Assembly: GCA_023128035.1 (NCBI GenBank)
Contig: JAGMES010000231.1
Location: forward strand, 1 to 5,907
Direction: 5' to 3'
From: Halanaerobiales bacterium
GTDB lineage: Bacteria > Bacillota_F > Halanaerobiia > DY22613
Length of the DNA stretch: 5,907 bases
Below, in pieces: positions 1 through 5,907 of the stretch. The notes beneath the pieces were generated by a model, which did no database searches, was not told the origin of the DNA, and saw only the letters and a program-made list of their open reading frames with translations. Made by a program: the position numbers and the translations under genes. Position 1 is the stretch's first letter. The number at the start of each line of letters is the position of its first letter.

Positions 1-76
1 TACGAGTGCATTATTCTAGGCACACAATTATTATAAAACATTAATTGAAATTTATTTTATTTTTTTGAACATAAAA

Positions 77-109
77 ATTACCTCTCCATTTCAATATAAA
101 GAGGTAATT
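77..109 (-). terminator. Probable intrinsic terminator after the 235-aa membrane protein gene
   Basis: A perfect 9-bp inverted repeat (AATTACCTC at 77-85, GAGGTAATT at 101-109) encloses a 15-base AT-rich loop. Read on the minus strand, the stem runs straight into a short T-rich tract (TTTTAT, 76-71). It lies about 90 bases downstream of the stop codon at 201-203, so it fits best as the terminator of that gene. On the plus strand the stem is followed by AATTTTAT, so weak bidirectional activity is possible if a plus-strand gene ends left of the window. The stem is short and contains only three G-C pairs, so the call is moderate. Confidence 0.55.
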
Positions 110-200
110 AATTTTATAGTTATTTAGCTTTGTCTTGAAAATACTATATTTTCTACTACAATATTTTTCATATAATAACACTAAATTAAGTAGACAGTCT

Positions 201-908
201 TTAAAAATCTATTCCATCATTATCATCCAAAAAATCTGCAAACTCCTCAACATTTGAATATTCAACATCCACATCCATAAATCCAGCCATCTCAAACATA
301 CCATTTGCCATGACTTCAGGATTATTATCTTCAAAACCTGAATAAATCTCCTTCATAATTGAACCAAATTGAATTCTTTGTTCGGCTAATCTTTGTAAAG
401 CAGCTTTATTAAACGCCTCCGTATTATGCCTAATCTCATCAATCCGCATAGTAAAAACTTCTTCAACTCGAGCCATACGTAATTCACGTCTAACATCAAA
501 GAGATCAATTTGATCTAAAAGATATGTAACAAAAACCACGCTAAATCCACTCAAAATTGCATAAATAACATTGCTCCATAGATCAGGAATACCCAGAGTA
601 TTCAACCATGTTTCAAATGCTAAACCAGCTATGTTGATTACTGCTACTGATATAATTTTAACCACTGCATCAGCAATTTGAGCTTTGGACATATTCTTTG
701 GTGGGCTAACAATTAATTTAATTGCTTCTATAAGTGAGCTAAACCCCTGTTTCACAATCAGCCAAGCTTTTTTTATCATTCCAGTAAACCGACCTACGAT
801 GATGTCTACTACTGATGTTAAAAAAGACTTGAGAAATTCTGTAATGGAATTGGCAAAAATCTTTTTTACTTGTTTGATTACATAATTAGTCACTCTAGTT
901 AAGCGCAT
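201..908 (-). CDS. Uncharacterised 235-aa protein with two predicted membrane segments
   Basis: I cannot assign a named family. The first 70 residues are basic and amphipathic (several KK and KQ pairs alternating with hydrophobics). Two hydrophobic stretches follow, at about residues 83-101 and 111-131, separated by a short turn containing NTLGIPD; they read as a membrane hairpin. Residues 138-185 are charged and probably helical (RRELRMARVEEVF, then EIRHNTEAFNKAALQRLAEQR), possibly a coiled coil. The last 45 residues are strongly acidic. No catalytic motif is visible. The ATG start is supported by GAAGGTG at 922-916, 7 bases upstream, and by an in-frame TGA two codons before the ATG, so no longer start exists in this frame. 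The gene lies downstream of drmB but behind a strong hairpin and a separate promoter candidate, so it is probably its own transcription unit. It could be a defence-associated membrane protein, an unrelated accessory gene, or the re-initiated C-terminal part of a once larger protein. The reading frame is very likely real; the function is unknown. Confidence 0.85.
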   Translation of the reverse strand: MRLTRVTNYVIKQVKKIFANSITEFLKSFLTSVVDIIVGRFTGMIKKAWLIVKQGFSSLIEAIKLIVSPPKNMSKAQIADAVVKIISVAVINIAGLAFETWLNTLGIPDLWSNVIYAILSGFSVVFVTYLLDQIDLFDVRRELRMARVEEVFTMRIDEIRHNTEAFNKAALQRLAEQRIQFGSIMKEIYSGFEDNNPEVMANGMFEMAGFMDVDVEYSNVEEFADFLDDNDGIDF

Positions 909-949
909 TTTAGTTCACCTTCAATTTTTTTGCTAATTAGTGATAATCT

Positions 950-977
950 ATTTTATACTAAAAATTAGTTTTGTCAT
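950..977 (-). promoter_or_regulatory. Candidate sigma-70-type promoter for the 235-aa gene
   Basis: On the minus strand, ATGACA (977-972, five of six matches to TTGACA) and TAAAAT (955-950, five of six matches to TATAAT) are separated by 16 bases. Initiation would fall near 943, giving a leader of about 35 bases that includes the GAAGGTG ribosome binding site. It lies between the drmAB terminator hairpin and the gene start, which is where an independent promoter would be expected. In sequence this AT-rich, chance matches are common, so confidence is limited. Confidence 0.4.
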
Positions 978-988
978 ACTTTCCAAAT

Positions 989-1033
989 AAACAGCCGATC
1001 AAGGTATTTACAAGCTACCTTAACCGGCTGTTT
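989..1033 (-). terminator. Strong terminator hairpin at the end of the drmA-drmB operon
   Basis: AAACAGCCG (989-997) pairs with CGGCTGTTT (1025-1033), and AAGGTA (1001-1006) pairs with TACCTT (1016-1021), around a 9-base loop. Between the two blocks, 999 pairs with 1023. The positions 998/1024 and 1000/1022 are A-C mismatches in plus-strand RNA but G-U wobble pairs in minus-strand RNA. The minus-strand transcript therefore forms an uninterrupted stem of 18 pairs, ending in GGCTGTTTATTT. This strand asymmetry and the position 132 bases after the drmB stop make it the likely operon terminator. The plus strand has only a TTTT tail. No gene on the plus strand ends nearby. Confidence 0.72.
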
Positions 1034-1056
1034 TGGAACTTTATTAACATCCTCAT
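1015..1056 (-). other. Possible 13-codon leader ORF running into the hairpin (speculative)
   Basis: A short minus-strand frame begins ATG AGG ATG (1056-1048), encodes MRMLIKFQNSRLR and stops at TAG (1017-1015), which begins at the last base before the hairpin loop's 5' side closes. It therefore spans the entire 5' arm of the hairpin at 989-1033. If translated, a ribosome would melt the stem, which is the geometry of an attenuator. There is no convincing ribosome binding site (only an AGG about 9 bases before the first ATG). It may well be a chance frame. Confidence 0.15.
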
Positions 1057-1071
1057 ATCACGTGCCTACAA

Positions 1072-1140
1072 CTATTTGATTAATGATCGATATTTTTTAC
1101 TTACACTCACATTACCATAGCGTTCTTCTTTTAAAGTCAC
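1072..1140 (-). other. Possible 22-codon ORF in the drmB frame after its stop (speculative)
   Basis: After the drmB TAA, the same frame stays open for 30 codons to a TAG at 1074-1072. A GTG at 1140-1138 would give a 22-residue basic, hydrophilic peptide containing LKEERYGNVSVSKKYR. The composition looks more protein-like than random AT-rich DNA. However, the GTG follows a run of seven T and has no ribosome binding site, and the drmB stop is in frame upstream. It could be a remnant of a longer gene or a chance frame. I do not recognise it. Confidence 0.15.
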
Positions 1141-1164
1141 AAAAAAACTAAACAGTAAATTAAC

Positions 1165-2973
1165 TTAAACAATCTCACTAAATATTCCTAAACTCTTATT
1201 TTCGGCAGTTCCAACAATAGAAACTCTATCGAGAAGTACATTTCTAAATTCACAAGATGTTTCAGGAAGTAACGTACAATCGTGACACGCAGCATAATTT
1301 AACGATAAAAATCCTTGTTCTGTTGAGTTTATACAAAGAGGATCGGCACTACACCATAAAGCTTTTTGAAGCATATCATCTAATATTTTTTGCAATCTAT
1401 ATTCATCTTGTGCTATGCTTATTAAACCACCTAAACTTCCATCACAATCTGATGTAGCAAGATATATAAGAACACCATGCATATCAAGATTACCCAACTC
1501 TCCATCATGAAATGTACTATATATTTTTTCTTTTAATGAAGCAACACTATAACCACATTCGTTAGAAATTTGACGCATTAACAAATGGGAAAAGGTATGT
1601 AGTGCTATATACTTTGAAGAAAACCGGCTATTATGTAAATATGACTCTTCATAGTTTTTAGTAAGTTGATTGTATCTATTGCTAATTCTATTTTCCCATA
1701 TATTTAATTGTTCCTGATTAAACTGAATAAATATTCCTTCGCCATTCATTTTAATTGCCGGTAACCAGTCTTTTTTATACATAGACAAAGGAGTAATTTT
1801 TTCATCTTGTAAAGAATTACCGTCCCATGGTTTTATTCTTGTAAAACCACATAATGCTTGAATTTCTGTCAATCTATCAACAACAACAATTTTATTTATA
1901 TATTTTTTATATTTGAATGGTGTCTTTGCAGTAAATGAAGAAAATTCTCCATCATCAGAATCCCCTTTTGATAATGCAATATATTCATCTTGATAAATGT
2001 CTTTTTCTTTTCTTATTGTTCCTACTTCCTTTTGTATATTAACTAATTTCAATGCTTTTAATAAATCATTTAATGTAACTTGTTTTGGCAAAGTAGGCAA
2101 TATTCGTTCCGATAAGTAAGCATCAATGTCATTTTTTTGTACCCATTTAATATCATCAAACTTTGCTATAATAGCTTTTACAACTTCTCTACTCCAAGGA
2201 GGAATAGATAAGGCACTCTGAATAACCGGGAAATAAACACTTGAAGATGTTCTTAGTCTAGTTTTTAATACTTTAGTACATCCATCTTTAGCAAAATGTA
2301 AAGGATTCTTCAAGTGTGGGGAATGACCCTTGCAATTATATCCATTTTGTCCTGCTAAAGCATTTTCTTGAAATGCACCTTGCATTGGTCTTTTCATTCC
2401 GCAATCACAACATTTGAGCATTAAGCTGTCAATACCGCTCCTACCATCTATATTAAACATTTCGATTCTAGGCTTTTCTTTTCCTTTTTCGCAAGATTTG
2501 CCCCTATGTACCCACCATGAATAAGGAAAATCTTCTATATGTCCATTTTCACAAACAACAACAAAACGTGCAGCCACAAGTTGTGGGTTTCCACACCCAA
2601 AACATTTATGTGGATTGCTTTGGTTTTGGAGTTCTTTAACATCATAAAGTTTCTTACAATTAGGACAGTATAGTTTTTCAGGAAAAACATATGATGGAAT
2701 ATCTCTACTTTTATTGAAAATTTTATTACTATCATCTGTTTTAGGCTTAATAAAATATTTAACACCTGTTAAACTTTGCAAATTTTCATTATACAAACGT
2801 AATTCTTCATTGCTTTCATCCCAATCATCAACACCAGCGATGATAACAGTATCACGAACAAAATCGACTATTGAACCAACACCATAAGAAGTAATAAGCT
2901 GATTTTGTCTTATTTCGCCAGCAAAACGTTTTTTTTTAATAGCTTTTTTTCTTGCAAATGGATTTCCCATCAT
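1165..2973 (-). CDS. drmB: DISARM-type DrmB, DUF1998 zinc-binding partner of the DrmA helicase
   Basis: DrmB proteins carry a DUF1998 region and bind DrmA to form the DNA-loading core of DISARM anti-phage systems. The N-terminus has the family signature IRQNQLITSYGVGSIVDF (residues 21-38) followed by a GVDDW block. Cysteine pairs follow: CPNC (103-106), CFGC (124-127), CENGH (141-145), CCDC (188-191), CKGH (214-217) and C232, consistent with several zinc sites. Residues 457-480 hold the conserved ALHTFSHLLMRQI and CGYSVASLKE segment. The C-terminus has the typical cysteine cluster (C541, C547, C563, C566, C574). At 602 residues the length is normal. There are two adjacent ATGs (2973 and 2970). 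GAGGAG, within the last codons of drmA, is 5 bases from the first and 8 from the second, so the second may be the true start. The gene begins 2 bases after the drmA stop, implying translational coupling. A DrmB identity is well supported; a DrmB-like member of a related defence system is the main alternative. Confidence 0.9.
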   Translation of the reverse strand: MMGNPFARKKAIKKKRFAGEIRQNQLITSYGVGSIVDFVRDTVIIAGVDDWDESNEELRLYNENLQSLTGVKYFIKPKTDDSNKIFNKSRDIPSYVFPEKLYCPNCKKLYDVKELQNQSNPHKCFGCGNPQLVAARFVVVCENGHIEDFPYSWWVHRGKSCEKGKEKPRIEMFNIDGRSGIDSLMLKCCDCGMKRPMQGAFQENALAGQNGYNCKGHSPHLKNPLHFAKDGCTKVLKTRLRTSSSVYFPVIQSALSIPPWSREVVKAIIAKFDDIKWVQKNDIDAYLSERILPTLPKQVTLNDLLKALKLVNIQKEVGTIRKEKDIYQDEYIALSKGDSDDGEFSSFTAKTPFKYKKYINKIVVVDRLTEIQALCGFTRIKPWDGNSLQDEKITPLSMYKKDWLPAIKMNGEGIFIQFNQEQLNIWENRISNRYNQLTKNYEESYLHNSRFSSKYIALHTFSHLLMRQISNECGYSVASLKEKIYSTFHDGELGNLDMHGVLIYLATSDCDGSLGGLISIAQDEYRLQKILDDMLQKALWCSADPLCINSTEQGFLSLNYAACHDCTLLPETSCEFRNVLLDRVSIVGTAENKSLGIFSEIV

Positions 2974-2975
2974 TA

Positions 2976-5828
2976 TTACTCCTCTCTACGCAGTATATAA
3001 ACATTTGATGATGAATCAACATTTCTAAGTGCATTTAATGTAGTTGGTAAACCAATATCATTTGATTTTTCAGCAGGATTTAGTAAACATAATCCACCTC
3101 TATAATCACTATAAACAAGTGTATCTCTATTTTCAATCGCTAGTCTTTCCCACTCCTCTGCAAAATATTCAATCCAATCTTCGGCATAGTCAAAGGCAGA
3201 CATATTGATGCTCCGAACTCTTTCTAATATGTATATTCTTATTTTATCAACACCATTTAATCTATTTCTGAAATTTACAGCATCACTATTGCCACTCATA
3301 CCAGAAATTGTATGCCTTACAAGTGCTATAAAAACACAATGCAAAGCCTTTTCTATTGCTCTTGCAGAAAATGGAGTAACACTTGTAGCTTCAACATATT
3401 GATATAATGTTTTATGGTAATAAGAAAATTGCTCATAGTGAGATTTATCTCTTGAACGCATTCCGTTGTACATTGTTAATACTACTCCAGGATTATTTCT
3501 TCCAACACGGCTAGTTGCTTGAATATACTCTGCATTAGATTTAGGCTGATTATATACCGTCATAACCCCAAGCCTATCTATATCTATTCCAACTGATAGC
3601 ATATTAGATGCAAGTACATATGAATAGCACAAATCGCTTGTGAATGGCTCGGAAAGTTGTTCCAACGTTTCTTTTATTTCTTTTGAAGTTTTTCTGCTTG
3701 TTAACTCATCATGTTTTTCATAATTTTTTATATCCCTAATTGTTAAACCGTTTTGCTCTGCAATAGCACTAAACTTATGGTTAATTAAAGATTTTATATG
3801 GTTACTAACACGATCATTGATTATACTAGACGATGCACCTAAATCTTTAATAGCATTAAAATAGCCTACTGTTGTATAAAATTGGTCAACAATATCTGGA
3901 GATAACCCTTGCTTAACAAACAAATTCTTGGTAAAGATAAGATTGGAATACACTCTAATTAATAAATCAGCAAGGCTGCCACCAGTTTCACAAAGTCCAA
4001 GATACCTCCTTGCAGGACGTTTGGTTTTATCAGCACGAACCGCAAAGAACGAATCATCTAAAGATATTCCGTTTGGTGGAAATTGAAACATTTTCTTATT
4101 ATAAAGATTTTTAATTTGTTCATTTGCATTTTTAACAGTAGCAGTTGAAGCAATAATTTTAGGCGTTTTTCCATTTCTTTCGCATAGCTTTTCAACTGCA
4201 ATTTCATATATTCCAGTTATTGAACCTAAAGGTCCCGAAATCAGATGTAACTCATCTTGTATAATTAATTCAGGTGGGAGGAAATCATCTTTACCAAAAA
4301 TTGCTTTAGACTTTTCTTCCCAAACAATTCTAGCAAATTTATCAACAGTTCCTAAGATAAGCGTTGGACATTTTTCATAAATATCATCATCCACAAGATA
4401 GATAGGTAATCCATTATGGAATTCGCAATTTTTATTGTTTTTACATCTAATAGTCATATTATGATCCACCCTATAACATCCAACGTCAATTGTAGAACCA
4501 CACCAAGGGCACGTTATAATTTGTATTGGATTGCCTTCATATATCTTTTTAGATGGTTCTTCTATAAGTTCTTTTAATTTTTCAGCAGCATCAGATATAT
4601 GATTTGGTGTCATATTACTTCCAATCCATAAACCAATATTAATTTCTCCGCCACTTATATTGTGTATTTTACGGAGGTGCTCACAAGCACAAATGAGGGC
4701 AGTTGCTCTTTCAAATTGTTGAATTGTCAAAAGTCTTAATGTATATCTCATAATTATGGTTACACCATCTACTGAAGGCTTATGTAAAAGTCTACGATAG
4801 AAAATTACAAATGCACATACACCTAAATAGGCTTCTGTTTTACCGCCACCAGTAGGAAACCATAAAAGGTCAACAAAATCTCTAAAATCGCTACTACCAT
4901 CAACGATGTCGGGAATTATTTGTAAGATATAAGCAAGCTGAAATGGATACCATTTTATAATATTTTCATCACATTTTTTGGTTTTAACCCTTTGTAAAAG
5001 CATAGCTTCATTCATTAAAAGAAAGGATTGCCAAGCAATGTCATTAGATTTAAGAAAATCGACACCTCTCTCTAATCGTTTAATGCAGGTTCTGATTTTT
5101 GCAATAGAAGATTTAACAGCAAAATTGTGATTAACTAACATTGCTCCTTGATCTTCTTGATCCTCGCACCAAGCAACATATTCTTCAATAAATTCTCTTA
5201 ACTGTGTACAAGCTAAATTTCTATCTACATTACGCCAATAAGTCATTTTTAAGAAGTTATCTTTTTTTAGTGAATTAGGCATCATTTGTAGCACTTGTTC
5301 TGAAGGCATAAATTCGCTATTAATACTATTTACATTTCCATTTGTATCATCATATTTTACTGAACACCCGTGACCGTATGCATAATTGAAAATATTGCTA
5401 TAAAGCATATTGCTAATTAACATCTCTTCTCCAGTGTTAATAAAATCATTTTTATAAATTGGGATAAAGCTATTTTCAGCTGAAATATGTAATTCACATT
5501 GGAATATCGCACCTTCGTTCTGTGCAATGCTTTTTTGTGGTGCAGTTTTTTCATTAATTACAGCTACGGTTATTAATCTGCTCCCATCATCAAATATTTT
5601 TCTAACATAACATTCAATATTTATTTCAAGCGATTTAAGTTCTTCATTTTCTGCATTATTTTTAAAATCAGGTTTTTTAGGGAGTTCTAAACTAAGAGTA
5701 TATTCGTGGGGTTCCCGCTCATATTTATGTAGTACTCGTTTTTCACCTTGTTCCTCAGTATGTTTATACTTAGCAACAGCTCTAACGAGTAAATATTTTT
5801 CGATATATTTTGATATAATAGTTTCCAA
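2976..5828 (-). CDS. drmA: DISARM-type DrmA, SF2 helicase
   Basis: DrmA is the ATP-dependent SF2 motor of DISARM and acts on phage DNA in complex with DrmB. Visible motifs, in order: an N-terminal DrmA-like region including EEMLISNMLYS and YAYGHGCSVKYD (134-159); a Q-motif-like WYPFQLAYIL (293-302); Walker A PTGGGKT (325-331); motif Ia RYTLRLLTIQQFERA (361-375); a four-cysteine site (C440, C443, C462, C468) inserted between motifs Ia and II; Walker B DELH (525-528); motif III STATV (561-565); motif V SVGIDIDRLGV (745-755); motif VI YIQATSRVGR (768-777). All catalytic residues are present, so the enzyme should be active. It starts at TTG (5828-5826). There is no ribosome binding site upstream, no ATG or GTG near the N-terminus, and an in-frame TAA about a dozen codons upstream. 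The protein therefore seems to lack part of the N-terminal extension seen in longer DrmA proteins. It is the first gene of an operon with drmB. A DISARM-related helicase of another system is the alternative. Confidence 0.9.
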   Translation of the reverse strand: METIISKYIEKYLLVRAVAKYKHTEEQGEKRVLHKYEREPHEYTLSLELPKKPDFKNNAENEELKSLEINIECYVRKIFDDGSRLITVAVINEKTAPQKSIAQNEGAIFQCELHISAENSFIPIYKNDFINTGEEMLISNMLYSNIFNYAYGHGCSVKYDDTNGNVNSINSEFMPSEQVLQMMPNSLKKDNFLKMTYWRNVDRNLACTQLREFIEEYVAWCEDQEDQGAMLVNHNFAVKSSIAKIRTCIKRLERGVDFLKSNDIAWQSFLLMNEAMLLQRVKTKKCDENIIKWYPFQLAYILQIIPDIVDGSSDFRDFVDLLWFPTGGGKTEAYLGVCAFVIFYRRLLHKPSVDGVTIIMRYTLRLLTIQQFERATALICACEHLRKIHNISGGEINIGLWIGSNMTPNHISDAAEKLKELIEEPSKKIYEGNPIQIITCPWCGSTIDVGCYRVDHNMTIRCKNNKNCEFHNGLPIYLVDDDIYEKCPTLILGTVDKFARIVWEEKSKAIFGKDDFLPPELIIQDELHLISGPLGSITGIYEIAVEKLCERNGKTPKIIASTATVKNANEQIKNLYNKKMFQFPPNGISLDDSFFAVRADKTKRPARRYLGLCETGGSLADLLIRVYSNLIFTKNLFVKQGLSPDIVDQFYTTVGYFNAIKDLGASSSIINDRVSNHIKSLINHKFSAIAEQNGLTIRDIKNYEKHDELTSRKTSKEIKETLEQLSEPFTSDLCYSYVLASNMLSVGIDIDRLGVMTVYNQPKSNAEYIQATSRVGRNNPGVVLTMYNGMRSRDKSHYEQFSYYHKTLYQYVEATSVTPFSARAIEKALHCVFIALVRHTISGMSGNSDAVNFRNRLNGVDKIRIYILERVRSINMSAFDYAEDWIEYFAEEWERLAIENRDTLVYSDYRGGLCLLNPAEKSNDIGLPTTLNALRNVDSSSNVYILRREE

Positions 5829-5850
5829 AAATGCAAAAATATGATATAAT
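5822..5850 (+). promoter_or_regulatory. Extended -10 promoter for the divergent plus-strand gene
   Basis: The hexamer TATAAT (5845-5850) is a perfect -10 and is preceded by TG at 5842-5843, giving the extended form TGNTATAAT. A four-of-six -35 (TTTCCA, 5822-5827) sits 17 bases upstream. Initiation near 5857 would leave a leader of about 40 bases before the ATG at 5896. The -35 overlaps the first codon of drmA on the opposite strand, so this promoter and drmA initiation share the same DNA. Confidence 0.55.
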
Positions 5851-5870
5851 ATAATTAGATATTATGTTGA
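5841..5870 (-). promoter_or_regulatory. Candidate promoter for drmA-drmB, overlapping the divergent promoter
   Basis: On the minus strand, TCAACA (5870-5865, four of six) and TATCAT (5846-5841, five of six) are 18 bases apart. Initiation would fall near 5834, only a few bases before the TTG start, giving a nearly leaderless mRNA. That would explain the missing ribosome binding site. The region is almost pure A+T, and other -10-like hexamers (such as TATAAA at 5876-5871) exist, so the choice is tentative. Confidence 0.25.
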
Positions 5871-5895
5871 TTTATAGACATTTGGAGGGATTATT

Positions 5896-5907
5896 ATGAA
5901 AAGAAAA
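5896..5907 (+). CDS. Start of a divergent gene, truncated by the window edge
   Basis: ATG at 5896-5898 begins a frame reading MKRK before the window ends. It is preceded by GGAGGG (5884-5889), with GGAGG 7 bases from the ATG, the best ribosome binding site in the window, and by a good extended -10 promoter. This is convincing as a gene start even though only four codons are visible. The product cannot be identified. By position, head to head with drmA, it could be a regulator or another component of the defence locus. Confidence 0.6.

Noticed and set aside
1..12. Resemblance of the first bases to a sequencing adaptor or barcode.
   Set aside because: The match is only partial and diverges after a few bases, so it is not evidence of an artefact.
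1..36. Plus-strand open frame from the left edge ending YECIILGTQLL then TAA, possibly the tail of a gene.
   Set aside because: Only 11 codons are visible, all three plus frames close within 44 bases, and there is no sequence context to tell a real C-terminus from chance.
685..885. 66-codon plus-strand open frame.
   Set aside because: It is antisense to the 235-aa gene, has no ribosome binding site or promoter, and its composition mirrors the opposite strand.
989..1033. The hairpin as a mobile-element end or recombination site.
   Set aside because: No second copy or matching direct repeat was seen in the window, and the G-U pairing and T-rich tail fit a terminator better.
909..1164. Possible drmC or a fragment of it between drmB and the membrane-protein gene.
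   Set aside because: The 256-base gap is too short for a phospholipase D-like gene, and no HxK-type motif was found in its short frames.
1257..1457. 66-codon plus-strand open frame.
   Set aside because: It lies wholly antisense to drmB, whose frame is strongly supported by family motifs.
2535..2765. 76-codon minus-strand open frame.
   Set aside because: It is an alternative frame within drmB, overlapping the conserved cysteine pairs of the real protein.
3205..3402. 65-codon plus-strand open frame.
   Set aside because: It is antisense to the C-terminal part of drmA, with no independent support.

Overview
The window is A+T-rich, with strong GGAGG-type ribosome binding sites, T-tailed hairpins and AT-rich consensus-like promoters. 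This suggests a low-G+C Gram-positive bacterium (Firmicutes-type), but no taxonomic marker gene is present, so that is an inference. There are no tRNA, rRNA, CRISPR or recognisable transposase sequences. Apart from the last 12 bases, every convincing gene lies on the minus strand.

Layout, right to left as transcribed. At the far right (5896-5907) a plus-strand gene begins behind a very good ribosome binding site and runs off the window. It diverges across an extremely AT-rich gap of 67 bases from a two-gene minus-strand operon. The first gene (5828-2976) encodes a 950-residue SF2 helicase recognisable as DrmA. The second (2973-1165) encodes a 602-residue, cysteine-rich DUF1998 protein recognisable as DrmB. 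The two are separated by 2 bases, and the ribosome binding site of drmB lies in the last codons of drmA. About 130 bases after drmB there is a strong hairpin (989-1033). In the minus-strand RNA its stem is continuous because both imperfections become G-U pairs, so it is probably the operon terminator. Next comes a separately promoted gene (908-201) for a 235-residue protein with two predicted membrane segments and an acidic tail, followed by its own terminator-like hairpin (77-109).

Function. DrmA and DrmB form the core DNA-binding helicase complex of DISARM anti-phage defence. Complete DISARM loci also carry drmC (a phospholipase D-like protein) and a DNA methyltransferase (drmMI or drmMII), plus drmD or drmE. 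None of these is in the window. The operon ends after drmB, and the upstream neighbour points the other way. The pair is therefore either part of a rearranged locus whose other genes lie beyond the divergent gene, a degraded DISARM remnant, or a DISARM-related system with different partners. The adjacent membrane protein and the divergent off-window gene are the obvious candidates for such partners, but the sequence gives only proximity as evidence. DrmA also seems to start later than is usual for the family and uses a TTG codon without a visible ribosome binding site.
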